Shown: piece by piece, positions 42,716-51,271 of the stretch
Layout: each line of letters starts with the position of its first letter
Position numbering within the stretch: the first letter of the stretch is position 1
Origin: Chloroflexota bacterium
GTDB lineage: Bacteria > Chloroflexota > UBA6077 > CF-72
Direction of reading: 5' to 3'
Assembly: GCA_019247515.1 (NCBI GenBank)
Contig: JAFAOS010000182.1
Coordinates: 1-56,594 of the forward strand
DNA: 56,594 bases
Program-made: the position numbers and the translations under genes
The notes under the pieces: model-generated
Seen by the model: the letters and a program-made list of their open reading frames with translations, nothing else
The model's database searches: none
Told to the model about the DNA's origin: nothing

Positions 42716-42837
42716 GACCCGCTCCCTTCAGTGCAGGATAGCGCGACGGTCGTAAGCATGCTGTGAAGGCTTCGAGACCTCCCTGGCATACCGATCGGCT
42801 CGTGTCAGGTGCGGGTATGCGACGCAGCACATCCCAG

Positions 42838-43020
42838 GTCAACTGCCCAATTCTTTTGTTCAACGTGACACAAATGCTTCTTGAGGTATGGCCGCGAGCG
42901 AGTGAAGATGCTGCCCTGGTCGGTGCAGTACTCCGGCAACGGACGGTTGATCAACTCGGTGCCGCCGCTGGAGAGCATGGAACACCGTCTCGCTATGCTC
43001 GTCGCGCGGCCCGGCCGCCT
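42838..43020 (-). mobile_element. transposase relic (integrase catalytic core, ISNCY-like)
   Basis: The reverse strand reads GGTELINRPLPEYCTDQG, then IFTRSRPYLKKHLCHVEQKN and W. This is the DDE-core signature of ISNCY/IS481-like transposases (consensus GSEFIN...FTRSRPYKKND-HVEQKNW). Just upstream in another frame is RDEHSETVFHALQ, similar to the preceding helix. The stretch with the first catalytic Asp (DSDNG) between them is missing. No terminal inverted repeats or target duplications are visible. It is an inactive insertion-sequence scar. Confidence 0.55.
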
Positions 43021-43616
43021 GCGATATGGACGGGATAGGTTGTCGGTTCCCGTCAGTCTGACAGGGCCTCGAACCGAGGTTGCAGGTTGCGCGATTGAGC
43101 ACGGCTGCGTACGCTGCAATGGTCACTTCGGGCAGGTAGATATCATGCAATGTCACAGGGCGAAGTTGACAAGACAGTTTCCTTAGACGGAACGCGGACC
43201 GCCGAGGCTCCTCAGAAAGATATCCTGGCAAGGCGCGCCGCGGTTTCGCGAAGGCACCATGTCAAGGGAGGGAGTGTGGTCCGCATGCAAAGGTGGGCAT
43301 ATTGCGGATGTGTGCGGGCTCCACCCTGAGCGAGCGGGGTAGGCGATGCGATTCGCTTCATGCGGAAAGAGGCCTGTGCGTACGGGTCGCGGCACGCCAG
43401 GGCGCTGAGCACCAGAGTCAGGCGCAGGCTCGGCAGTCCACGTGACCGCGACGCCTCTGTCAGATAGAGAAAGGAGGATCAATCGCACGGATTGACGCGA
43501 CGGCCGTTCATTGCTGGCGAGCGGCGACCGGTCTCGCATCCCTGCGCGACGCGGGGAACCATCCAAGAGAGGCAAGAAAGCCACAGTCGAGTCATTCGTT
43601 CCTGGAGGTATTTCCG
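43021..43616. other. intergenic stretch upstream of the secreted propeller gene
   Basis: About 600 bases without a convincing gene. AAAGGAGG at about 43470-43478 looks like a ribosome site, but no start codon follows at a workable distance. The true ribosome site of the next gene is GGAGG at 43604-43608. The rest may be further IS debris. Confidence 0.35.
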
Positions 43617-45083
43617 ATGCGTTACGCCAGGTTGTTGGTAAACCCGATCCTGGCTGCCCTGACACTGCTGCTCGGCGCCAACCCATCCAGCGCGGCGGCG
43701 CCGACCTACCAGAACACCGTCACCATTCACTTACCGTCGACACTCAATCAGCTGACATCCTTCGATATCAGCTTCGTCGATTCAAGCCGCAGCACCTACG
43801 TTCTGGCCGATCGCAACAACGCAAGCGTTGATGTCTTCGACACCCAAGATGATCGATTCGTCCGCGCCGGCGATTCCGTGTTCACCGGCCTGGGCACCGG
43901 GCCGGGGTGTAAGACCGGCACCGGCCCGAACACCAACGCGGGTAACAGCGCTGGTCCCAACGGTGTAGTCATCATTTCCAACCGAGGCGAGGACGCGGAC
44001 CGCTCGACCAACGACTTCATGAGCGTTGTGGACACCGGTCAGGTCTGGGCGAGCGACGACAACGAGAACCGCGATCGCGGTCAGGCCTGGGCCGGCGACG
44101 GCGACAGCACGGTGAAGGTCATCGACCTGGATACGGGCCATCAGGTCGGCTCCAGTATCCCGACCGGTGGCAAGTGCCGCGCGGACGAGCTCTGGGACGA
44201 CCCCGAACACAACGAGATCATGATCGGGAACCCCAATGACGCCGTGGTCCTCCAAACGTTCATTTCGACGGTTGGAACGCCAGGCCCGAGGAGCGTCCTG
44301 GGTCAGCTCCAGTTCGATGGGCATCCCGAGTTAGGTTGCGCTGCGGGAACAATACCCGGAGTCGGCACGAGGAGGATATGCCATACCGTCGCGGCGACGG
44401 CGGGCATCGAACAGCCGATCTTTGCCCTCGGCCACTTCTGGGTCGCAATTGGGGCGACAACGCAGAATCCTGGCGGAGAGATTGCCGAAATCGACCCTGA
44501 TCCAGATAGCCCTACTGCCTTCCAGCGGATCGCCTCTATCCCGGTGACCTGCGGGCCGTCGGGGCTGACGTTCATTCCTCCCAACCATGCCGCCACCGCC
44601 TGTGGCACGGCGGGCGTCCAGTTCATCGACCTGCAGTCCAAGACGCTTATCGGGACAAATGTCCCCGAGACCGGTGGCGCCGATCAAGTCTGGTACGCCA
44701 ACGGCAACGTGTATGCGCCCGATAGCAGTGCTACTGCGGGGTGTGCCAGGACAGTCGCGATCGAGACGACGCCGAACCCACCCGGCTTCCTCGGGGATCA
44801 GAGCAACTCGTGCCTGGCGGTGATCGACGCCAGCTCCAGGACAGTGATCGCCGAAGTGCAGCTCCCCGCGTTCGCCGGATCGCATTCCGTGGCCGTCGAT
44901 TCGCGGAATCAGCAGGTGTTCGTGCCCGTCAGGGATTCGACCTGCAGTACGCCGGGCGGGTCCAACCCGTGCCCAGTGCCGCCGGCCCCGGCCGTTCCGG
45001 GCCCCATCCCGGCCTGCCCGCCACAGGAGGAGGGTGGCTGCGTACACGACCAGGGCATCGCAGTGGTCCAGTTGGTGCGATAG
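43617..45083 (+). CDS. secreted beta-propeller (YncE/SMP-30-like) protein
   Basis: A 488-residue exported protein from ATG 43617, GGAGG eight bases upstream. The N-terminus is a Sec signal (basic MRYAR, hydrophobic ILAALTLLLG, cleavage near SSAAA). The mature part has repeated blade-like units with VDVFDTQDDRF, VKVIDLDTGHQVGSSIPTGG, FIDLQSKTLIGTNVPETGG and VIDASSRTVIAEVQLPAFAG. This is the style of YncE-like seven-bladed propellers that bind metal or metabolites. Several Cys pairs and a Pro-rich C-terminal segment (PCPVPPAPAVPGPIPACPPQ) are present. Function unknown; a lactonase-like role is one option. A strong terminator follows at 45125. Confidence 0.72.
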   Translation: MRYARLLVNPILAALTLLLGANPSSAAAPTYQNTVTIHLPSTLNQLTSFDISFVDSSRSTYVLADRNNASVDVFDTQDDRFVRAGDSVFTGLGTGPGCKTGTGPNTNAGNSAGPNGVVIISNRGEDADRSTNDFMSVVDTGQVWASDDNENRDRGQAWAGDGDSTVKVIDLDTGHQVGSSIPTGGKCRADELWDDPEHNEIMIGNPNDAVVLQTFISTVGTPGPRSVLGQLQFDGHPELGCAAGTIPGVGTRRICHTVAATAGIEQPIFALGHFWVAIGATTQNPGGEIAEIDPDPDSPTAFQRIASIPVTCGPSGLTFIPPNHAATACGTAGVQFIDLQSKTLIGTNVPETGGADQVWYANGNVYAPDSSATAGCARTVAIETTPNPPGFLGDQSNSCLAVIDASSRTVIAEVQLPAFAGSHSVAVDSRNQQVFVPVRDSTCSTPGGSNPCPVPPAPAVPGPIPACPPQEEGGCVHDQGIAVVQLVR

Positions 45084-45124
45084 GGCGACACCAGAACTTC
45101 TGGTTTGGCCCGAAGAACGAACCT

Positions 45125-45160
45125 GGGCTCGGCGGCATTGGGCCGCCGAGCCCCTTTATT
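45125..45160 (+). terminator. rho-independent terminator after the propeller gene
   Basis: GGGCTCGGCGGC (45125-45136), five-base loop ATTGG, GCCGCCGAGCCC (45142-45153): a perfect 12-pair GC-rich stem followed by CTTTATT. It is 42 bases after the propeller stop and is the clearest terminator in the window. Confidence 0.78.
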
Positions 45161-45337
45161 CGCGAGCCGTTTGTGTAGAACGGTGCCGTCGATGGTTCTG
45201 ACCGGTCGGTGCTCGTGGCGAGTGGCGCTTGCTAGCACATGCACGCTGGCCTACGCTGGACTCCATACTACCCTCAGGCCATTGTGAGGCTCGCCATGTG
45301 TCTTGCCGATGCTCTGCTCGCGACCGCCAACACGTCT

Positions 45338-46303
45338 ATGTCTCGACGCCAATTGTTTGGCGTCACCGCGGCTGGTCTGTCGGCCGCGGCATTCGCACCT
45401 TCGTTAGCGTTTGCGCAGCCTTCCGGCTTGGCACCAGGCGTACTCGAAGGCGCGACGCTCGTTTCTCAGGCCGGTGGTCCCGGGTCGGCCGGAGTCAACC
45501 TGCGTTCCTTCGGTACGAACGCGTGGGAAATCACTTCTGGAAACAAGACAATCTGGATGGACCCCTGGCTGACCCGATACGACAGTGGTGCGTTCTCCGG
45601 GCGTTTCGATGGCTCGACACCAATCTCCGTAGACACCGGTGTGCTGGACACCTATATCACGAACGTCGATATCATTCTGCTCGGGCATGGGCACTTCGAC
45701 CACATCGCCGACGTGCCGTACGTGGCCAAGAAGACCGGCGCCATGGTGATCGGGTCCGAGACGCACAATAATCTGCTGCGGGGGTTTGGCGTCCCTGACA
45801 AACAACTGGTGCAGGTGAGTGGCGGCGAAAACATGCAGTTCGACGGCTTTAGCATTGAAGTCTTTCGAGGGTTGCATGGACTGGATGGCAACAAGCAGTA
45901 CGTCTTTCCACATACTCTGAACACCGTGCCAGCGGCACCGACGCGAACTGACCAGCTCTACGAGGGTGGGACCTTCGTCTACCAACTCACGCGCGACGAC
46001 GGGTTCGCCATCCTCCTCATGAGTACGGGGAACTTCGTGGAACGTGAGCTCAGCGGTTTGCACCCAGACGTGGCCATTCTGGGTGCCACCAGCACATATA
46101 CGCAAACTCACCAGTACAACGCGCGGCTGCTCAAGGCGCTCAATTACCCAGCGGTGATCCTTCCAACGCATTGGGACAATTGGGAGAAACCGCTTACTGA
46201 GCCGGCAGTTGGAAACGTCGATCCATGGGTAGCAGAGGTCAAGCAACTCTCGCCCAACAGCAAGGTGTTTGTGCTCGATCACCTGCAGTCATACGCCGCG
46301 TAG
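45338..46303 (+). CDS. Tat-exported metallo-beta-lactamase-fold hydrolase
   Basis: A 321-residue protein from ATG 45338. It opens with a twin-arginine signal (MSRRQLFGVTAAGLSAAAFA, cleavage near AFAQ). The UlaG-like metallo-beta-lactamase fold has NAWEITSGNKTIWMDPWLTR, the metal motif LLGHGHFDHIADVPYVAKKT (HxHxDH) and ILPTHWDNWEKP with a further His. Export of a folded metal enzyme fits the Tat signal. It probably hydrolyses an ester or phosphodiester outside the membrane, as UlaG-type lactonases do inside. The frame is open upstream to 45239, but the Tat start is convincing. Confidence 0.82.
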   Translation: MSRRQLFGVTAAGLSAAAFAPSLAFAQPSGLAPGVLEGATLVSQAGGPGSAGVNLRSFGTNAWEITSGNKTIWMDPWLTRYDSGAFSGRFDGSTPISVDTGVLDTYITNVDIILLGHGHFDHIADVPYVAKKTGAMVIGSETHNNLLRGFGVPDKQLVQVSGGENMQFDGFSIEVFRGLHGLDGNKQYVFPHTLNTVPAAPTRTDQLYEGGTFVYQLTRDDGFAILLMSTGNFVERELSGLHPDVAILGATSTYTQTHQYNARLLKALNYPAVILPTHWDNWEKPLTEPAVGNVDPWVAEVKQLSPNSKVFVLDHLQSYAA

Positions 46304-46420
46304 CTGCACAGATCCGGGCGTCCAGGACAGGTCGACTTTCTTCTACGGGTAGGCATGTATTCTCCACGACGCTGCTTGCGGCGCGGGACTGGAGCCCGCA
46401 CTAACGATGGCTGATCTGGT

Positions 46421-46585
46421 CTAGCCGACTCCGAACCAGGCATGGGCCAGGGACACGAGGACGACGAGAACCAGAATGCCTATGAGGAAGAAGCCGATGG
46501 CGCGCAGCCAACTCTTCAGAGAATTGTCGTCTCCCGGCGCGGCCGCTCGGAGAGAGAAGCGATTCGGATCGTGGTCGTCGGGCAT
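46421..46585 (-). CDS. 54-residue single-helix membrane protein
   Basis: ATG 46585 encodes MPDDHDPNRFSLRAAAPGDD, NSLKSWLRAIGFFLIGIL and VLVVLVSLAHAWFGVG, stopping at TAG 46421-46423. A charged soluble head of about 28 residues leads into one hydrophobic helix near the C-terminus, so it should sit in the membrane with the N-terminus most likely in the cytoplasm. The amphipathic start of the helix and the lack of a better frame support coding. No family recognised. It lies between a Tat-exported hydrolase and a divergent LLM oxidoreductase. Confidence 0.65.
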   Translation of the reverse strand: MPDDHDPNRFSLRAAAPGDDNSLKSWLRAIGFFLIGILVLVVLVSLAHAWFGVG

Positions 46586-46708
46586 GTACGCGCTTCATGG
46601 TAGCCTGAGCGGCGGTTGTCGCACCTGGCGCGGTGGTGCGGGCCGAGACCGGCGCGTGCCAGGCGGTACTACGATAGGTGGAGACCGTAGTGGCGTGGTG
46701 TGTTGGTT

Positions 46709-47593
46709 ATGAAGATTGGTATCACCGTCCCAAACAACTGGGGCGTCGAGGACGTGCGCGATGTGGTGGCTCTCGGCCAGCAGGCCGAGCAGCTTGGCTT
46801 CGACTCCATCTGGACCATGGACCACCTCCTCAACATCGGCTTCGTTCGCGACCGGCTCGACAACAAGCCGTACTTCCATCCTCTGGGGATTCTGTCGTTC
46901 CTGGCTGCCAGGACCACGACGATCACGCTTGGCACGTCTGTGATGGTGTTGCCGTACCACAACCCTTTCGAGCTGGCGAAGTACGCGGCGACGCTCGATC
47001 AGCTGTCGCGCGGGCGCTTCATCCTGGGTGTCGGCGCCGGTGGCACGCGCGAGGAGTCCGACGCGCTGGGGCTGGATTTCCATCGTCGTGGAGCTATCGC
47101 CAACGAGATGATGCAAGTCATGCGCGAGCTGTGGAGCTCTGACATGCCCGCCTTCAGCGGCGCCAACTGGCGCTTCGAAAGCCTGCGCTTCTCGCCCAAG
47201 CCGGTTCAGCGACCACTGCCGATGTGGGTTGGCGGCGCGAGCCCTGGCGCCATGAAGCGCGCTGCCACCCTGGGCGACGGGTGGCATCCCAATGGCGTCT
47301 CACCGGAGAACTACCGTGCCGCCGCGGAGCAGATCAGAGAGATGGCCGCGGCTGCGGGCCGCGACCCAGGCCAGATTTACCTCTCGGTGCGCGCCAACAT
47401 TCGGCTGAATCCACCGGCGGGCGCAACGCCGTCACCGTTCGACGGCAGTTCCCAGGACATGGTCAACGCCATCGGCGACTACGCCCGAGTGGGTGTCGAG
47501 CACGTGCTCCTGGCGCCCGACTCTGGCAACGTGGCTCTGGTGCTCGACAAGATGAAGCAGATCGCCGGCGAGGTGATTCCGAACTTCCGGTAA
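46709..47593 (+). CDS. LLM-class flavin-dependent oxidoreductase
   Basis: A 294-residue luciferase-like monooxygenase from ATG 46709; TTG 46700 is an alternative. It shows MKIGITVPNNWGVEDVRDVV, GFDSIWTMDHLLN, RTTTITLGTSVMVLPYHNPF, ATLDQLSRGRFILGVGAGGT, and RPLPMWVGGASPGAMKRAAT followed by LGDGWHP. All are standard blocks of the F420/FMN-dependent LLM barrel. The GVGAGGTREE loop binds the flavin phosphate. Such enzymes oxidise or reduce small molecules with FMN or F420. Its 3' end cuts into the antisense start of another gene at 47676. Confidence 0.9.
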   Translation: MKIGITVPNNWGVEDVRDVVALGQQAEQLGFDSIWTMDHLLNIGFVRDRLDNKPYFHPLGILSFLAARTTTITLGTSVMVLPYHNPFELAKYAATLDQLSRGRFILGVGAGGTREESDALGLDFHRRGAIANEMMQVMRELWSSDMPAFSGANWRFESLRFSPKPVQRPLPMWVGGASPGAMKRAATLGDGWHPNGVSPENYRAAAEQIREMAAAAGRDPGQIYLSVRANIRLNPPAGATPSPFDGSSQDMVNAIGDYARVGVEHVLLAPDSGNVALVLDKMKQIAGEVIPNFR

Positions 47594-47676
47594 GCCAGGC
47601 CGAGCGTCGAGACGTTTTCGACCATGAGCATGCCGTCGTCGGCGGCATAAATATGTTCGGTGAAATGGTGTCTCAT
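47590..47676 (-). pseudogene. coupled gene start, cut off after about 29 codons
   Basis: The stop of the D-threonine-aldolase-like gene overlaps an ATG at 47676 (ATGA), with GGAGG just upstream in the aldolase's last codons. The frame reads MRHHFTEHIYAADDGMLMVE, then NVSTLGLAYR, which looks like a genuine N-terminus. It then enters the antisense of the LLM gene and loses character. I infer that a last operon gene was truncated when the LLM gene or its segment came to lie here. The family is unrecognised. Confidence 0.35.
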
Positions 47677-48719
47677 CGTCCTCCACCGCGCGCGATTACC
47701 GGGAACACCTCGTCGACGCGGTTACCGCGCACGCCGAGCAGGCACTCGGCCAGGTTGGCGGTGGTGCACGCGTGATTCGGCAGCAAACGGAGCCGCTCGC
47801 CAACAGATGGGTCGGACTGGCCCTCAGCGCGCACGATGATGCCGTGGGCGCCGCGGTCGAGCGCGAAGGTCTTGCTGCCAGCGTCGATAATGACGCGGTC
47901 CGCGGCCGGGCGGCTGGTGATGGTTGCCAGCACGCTCAGGGAGCAGTCGCCTGGAGTTGCGGAGCCGAGGCCGAGTTGCATGCGGTCGTAGAACACGTAG
48001 TTGCCGGGCCGCATCTCGGTCACACCAGCCACGGCACCCGAGATCAGCGCGGTGGGCGTGGAGCCAACGCTCACCACCGGACAGGCGATGCCGCGCTGGC
48101 GCAGCAATTCGGCCGTTTCGACGACCTTCAAACCCTCTTCCCGGCCGATGCGCCGGACTTCCTCTGGCGAATGCGCGCCGTGGGCGTGACCCGCATGCGT
48201 GAACACGCCGCGCAATCGGACCCCGTCCAGAAGCGCAATGTGCTCAGCCAGGCGGAGCGCCGGCTCGCCGGGCAGCACTCCAGCGCGGTGGAGGCCCGTA
48301 TCGATTTCGATGACGACATCCACCGTTGCACCGACAGTGCGGGCGGCAGCGGCGATGCCTGCGGCCACGTCGGCGTCGTCGACGCCAACGGCCATTGTGC
48401 CGCGTTGTGCCAATCGCGCCAGGCGCTCCCACTTCTGCTTGCCGACGACCTGGTTCGCAACGAACAGGTCGGTGAAGCCCGCCTCCAGAAATGCCTCGGC
48501 CTCGTCGAGTTTGGCAACGGTCAGGCCGACGGCGCCTGCGTCCATCTGGCGTCGCCCGATGCCCGCTGATTTGTGTGATTTCGCGTGCGGCCGGAGTGCA
48601 ACACCGTGTCTTCGAGCGAAGGCCGCCATGCGCGCGATGTTGCGTTCGAGACGGTCCAGGTCCACCAGCAGCGCGGGTGTATCCAGCTGGTCGAGATCGC
48701 GGCCGATGAAGTCTGTCAT
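47673..48719 (-). CDS. D-threonine aldolase / D-serine dehydratase-like enzyme
   Basis: A 348-residue fold-III PLP enzyme. LDTPALLVDLDRLERNIARM leads to RPHAKSHKS, whose Lys binds PLP. ACPVVSVGSTPTAL and EMRPGNYVFYD contact the phosphate. The metal motif NHACTTANLAE (His and Cys) matches the D-threonine aldolase/DSD1 group. These enzymes cleave D-3-hydroxy-amino acids or dehydrate D-serine. It is the fourth downstream gene of a peptide-type ABC transporter operon, two bases after the XRE-cupin gene, so it may process an imported D-amino-acid compound. Its stop overlaps a following truncated start. Confidence 0.85.
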   Translation of the reverse strand: MTDFIGRDLDQLDTPALLVDLDRLERNIARMAAFARRHGVALRPHAKSHKSAGIGRRQMDAGAVGLTVAKLDEAEAFLEAGFTDLFVANQVVGKQKWERLARLAQRGTMAVGVDDADVAAGIAAAARTVGATVDVVIEIDTGLHRAGVLPGEPALRLAEHIALLDGVRLRGVFTHAGHAHGAHSPEEVRRIGREEGLKVVETAELLRQRGIACPVVSVGSTPTALISGAVAGVTEMRPGNYVFYDRMQLGLGSATPGDCSLSVLATITSRPAADRVIIDAGSKTFALDRGAHGIIVRAEGQSDPSVGERLRLLPNHACTTANLAECLLGVRGNRVDEVFPVIARGGGR

Positions 48720-48721
48720 CG

Positions 48722-49318
48722 TTAGAACGTATCGGGCGGGCTGATGATGGTCAGCACTTCAGCCGCAATCCGTGTGTGATTGAAGACGCGGTGCGGCAAA
48801 TTGCGTGCGATCGAAACCGCGTCGCCTTCCGCCAGCGTGTGGACCTGGCCGGCGATTTCAACTTCGACGTGGCCATGGAGTACCAGCAGGCATTCGTCGC
48901 TGTCGTGCCCGAGCGGTTCTTCTCCGCTTGCCGCGCCTGGCGCCAGCTCCAGCGCCAGGACTTCAAATGGACCGCGCAAATTCGGCGTCAGCAACTGGTA
49001 CTCCAAGGCTCGATTCGGAAAAGAGATGGTGCGTCGCTCCGCTTTGCGAACGACCGGATCTGGCGACCCCGCCTGCACCAGAAACTGGAAGAAGCCGATC
49101 CCGAGTGCGCTGGCGATGCGCCGGAGCGACGAAATCGAAGGGTCCGTGACCCCGCGCTCGATCTGACTCAACGCGCTGGGTGACAGGTCGGACCGCTCGG
49201 CGAGCTGCGTAAGGGTCAGCCCCTGCCGCTGGCGCTCCGCTCGAACTCCGGCGCCGAGCAACTGCTCCGGCGGCGAGCTGCTCGCGGGTGTCTCGGTGTA
49301 GAACCCGAGCCCGGTCAC
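48722..49318 (-). CDS. XRE-cupin transcriptional regulator
   Basis: A 198-residue protein. Residues about 22-80 form an XRE helix-turn-helix (VRAERQRQGLTLTQLAERSD, LSPSALSQIERGVTDPSISS). Residues 110-195 form a small cupin (GHDSDECLLVLHGHVEVEIA, EGDAVSIARNLPHRVFNHTR) that senses a ligand. This architecture is common for regulators of amino-acid and polyamine catabolism. It starts 79 bases after the second permease gene and ends two bases before the D-threonine-aldolase-like gene. It probably controls the operon it sits in. Confidence 0.9.
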   Translation of the reverse strand: MTGLGFYTETPASSSPPEQLLGAGVRAERQRQGLTLTQLAERSDLSPSALSQIERGVTDPSISSLRRIASALGIGFFQFLVQAGSPDPVVRKAERRTISFPNRALEYQLLTPNLRGPFEVLALELAPGAASGEEPLGHDSDECLLVLHGHVEVEIAGQVHTLAEGDAVSIARNLPHRVFNHTRIAAEVLTIISPPDTF

Positions 49319-49397
49319 TCTGCAGCCTCAGCGCGCCGGCACGTGGTTGTATGACCCACTGAGCACCTCCTCGAGATAGCCAACCATTGCATCTGAC

Positions 49398-50303
49398 CTA
49401 ACGCACTCCAGCGCGGGGATCGAAGGCGTCGCGCAGCCCATCGCCCACGAAATTCGCGCACAGCACCGTCACGCCAATCGCCAGACCCGGTGGAATCCAC
49501 AGCCACGGCTGATCTACCAGGACGGTCAGGGCCTGGGCAGAGTTCATCATGCCGCCCCAGCTGGGGATCGGCATCTGCACTCCGAGACCCAGAAAACTGA
49601 GCGCAGCTTCGGTGAGGATTGCCTGCGCCAGTGCGAGCGTACCATAGACGGCGAGATACGGCAGGACGCCGGGCAGGATGTGGCGGAACCCAAGCCAGAG
49701 CTCTGGAACTCCGAGCGCGTGCGCGGCTTCGACGTATTGCTCCTGGCGGAGCGAGAGGACCTGACCACGCACCAGGCGTGCGAGACCTGGCCACGACAGC
49801 AGCCCTATCACCAACATGACGTTGACCACGTTCGGACCCACCAGGGCGACCATGATCACCACCGCAAAAAACAGGGGAAATGTCTGGATCAGTTCGGTAA
49901 AGCGCATGAGCAGGTTGTCGACGACTCCGCCGGCCGAGCCCGCGGCGAGGCCGAGAAGAGTGCCGATGACCGTGGCGATCGCCACCGCGACCACGCCAAC
50001 GCTCATCGAGACACGACCGCCGTACACCACGCGCGACCACACGTCGCGACCGGCGGAGTCGGTGCCGAGGATGTGCTGCGGCGTCGGGGCCTTCTTGATT
50101 GCGTCCAGGTCCACTTTCGAGGGGTCGGTTGCGACGATCGGCGCGGCGAGGGCGAGGACGACGACAAGCAGCAGGAGCAGCAGCGCCAAGAGGGCCAGAC
50201 GATCGCGCCGGAACCGTCGCCACGCGGTATTGCTGCCGCGTGCTGTGGGCATGACCACCGCATCCGAGACTTCGGGTCGTGCCGCGATCGCGATTGACGT
50301 CAT
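49398..50303 (-). CDS. ABC transporter permease, DppC/OppC type
   Basis: A 301-residue inner-membrane permease. After one N-terminal helix (RLALLALLLLLLVVVLALAA) it has HILGTDSAGRDVWSRVVYGG and SMSVGVVAVAIATVIGTLLG. It also has the EAA-type loop YVEAAHALGVPELWLGFRHI with the conserved Gly for ATPase contact, and the C-terminal FLGLGVQMPIPSWGGMM. These are the OppC-family signatures. Its ATG overlaps the stop of the DppB-type gene. With that protein and the binding protein it forms the membrane part of a peptide- or opine-type importer; no ATPase genes are in the window. Confidence 0.92.
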   Translation of the reverse strand: MTSIAIAARPEVSDAVVMPTARGSNTAWRRFRRDRLALLALLLLLLVVVLALAAPIVATDPSKVDLDAIKKAPTPQHILGTDSAGRDVWSRVVYGGRVSMSVGVVAVAIATVIGTLLGLAAGSAGGVVDNLLMRFTELIQTFPLFFAVVIMVALVGPNVVNVMLVIGLLSWPGLARLVRGQVLSLRQEQYVEAAHALGVPELWLGFRHILPGVLPYLAVYGTLALAQAILTEAALSFLGLGVQMPIPSWGGMMNSAQALTVLVDQPWLWIPPGLAIGVTVLCANFVGDGLRDAFDPRAGVR

Positions 50304-50304
50304 C

Positions 50305-51255
50305 TCAGGCGTACCTGATCCGCGGATCGACGTACGCGTACAGCACGTCCGCCACCAGGTTGCTGACCAGCACCAGCGACGCGGTCATGAGCGTCAGACC
50401 CATCAGCACCGGATAGTCGCGCTGCTGGATGGACAGGATCGCCAGCGTTCCCATGCCCGGCCACTGGAACATCGACTCGATCACCACCGCGCCGCCGAGC
50501 AGCACCGGTACGCGCAGCGCAACCACCGTGATGACGGGCAGTAACGCGTTGCGAAATGCGTGGCGGAGCGTCACCAGTCGCGCCGGTAAGCCCTTGGCGC
50601 GGGCGGTGGTCACGTAGTCCTGCTGGAGGACCTCGAGCATCGCCGAGCGGGTGTAGCGCGCCGTCGCGGCGAGCGCCTCGAGCGACAGCACGCCGGCGGG
50701 CAAGATCAGGTGCAGCGCGTGGTCGAAGGGATTGGTTGAGCCCGGGGTAGCGATACCAAACGTCGGCAAGATCTGGAGTTTGAGCGAAAAGACATAGAGC
50801 CCGATCAGCGCGAAGAAGTACGCCGGCACGGATATCCAGAACATGCTCAAGATCGTGAGGCCATAATCCCAGAAGCTGTAGCGCCGCAGCGCGGAGCCGA
50901 TACCCAATGCGCACCCGACGACGGTTGAAACCACGAGCGCCACACCCATGAGCTCCACGGTGGCAGGAATGCGCTCGCCGATGCGTCGCAGCACCGGCTG
51001 GCCGGTGTTGTACGAATACCCGAAGTTCCCGCGCACCACCTCGCCCAGCCAGTTCACGTAGCGGACCGGCAGCGGCTGATTCAGCCCGAGCTTTTCACGC
51101 AGTGCCGCCGAGTCGAAGCCCGTACCTTGCTGTGGATCGATCATCGCGCTGACCGGATCGCCCGGTGCGACGTTCATGAACGTGAACGCGATGATCGAGA
51201 TCCCCAGCAGCATCGGCAGCGTGAGGAGCATGCGGCGAAGGACGTACTGAGTCAT
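50305..51255 (-). CDS. ABC transporter permease, DppB/OppB type
   Basis: A 316-residue permease starting at ATG 51255. It begins MTQYVLRRMLLTLPMLLGIS, followed by the periplasmic LREKLGLNQPLPVRYVNWLG and GNFGYSYNTGQPVLRRI. It has the EAA loop YVTTARAKGLPARLVTLRHA and ends with VLVSNLVADVLYAYVDPRIR. This is the full OppB pattern with six helices. It lies 16 bases after the binding-protein gene and overlaps the DppC-type gene, so all three are one operon. Confidence 0.92.
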   Translation of the reverse strand: MTQYVLRRMLLTLPMLLGISIIAFTFMNVAPGDPVSAMIDPQQGTGFDSAALREKLGLNQPLPVRYVNWLGEVVRGNFGYSYNTGQPVLRRIGERIPATVELMGVALVVSTVVGCALGIGSALRRYSFWDYGLTILSMFWISVPAYFFALIGLYVFSLKLQILPTFGIATPGSTNPFDHALHLILPAGVLSLEALAATARYTRSAMLEVLQQDYVTTARAKGLPARLVTLRHAFRNALLPVITVVALRVPVLLGGAVVIESMFQWPGMGTLAILSIQQRDYPVLMGLTLMTASLVLVSNLVADVLYAYVDPRIRYA

Positions 51256-51271
51256 GCGAGACCGGTCGGGA

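Noticed and set aside
43470..43500. AAAGGAGG as a ribosome site for an extra gene before the propeller gene
   Set aside because: No ATG, GTG or TTG follows within a workable distance in an open frame.
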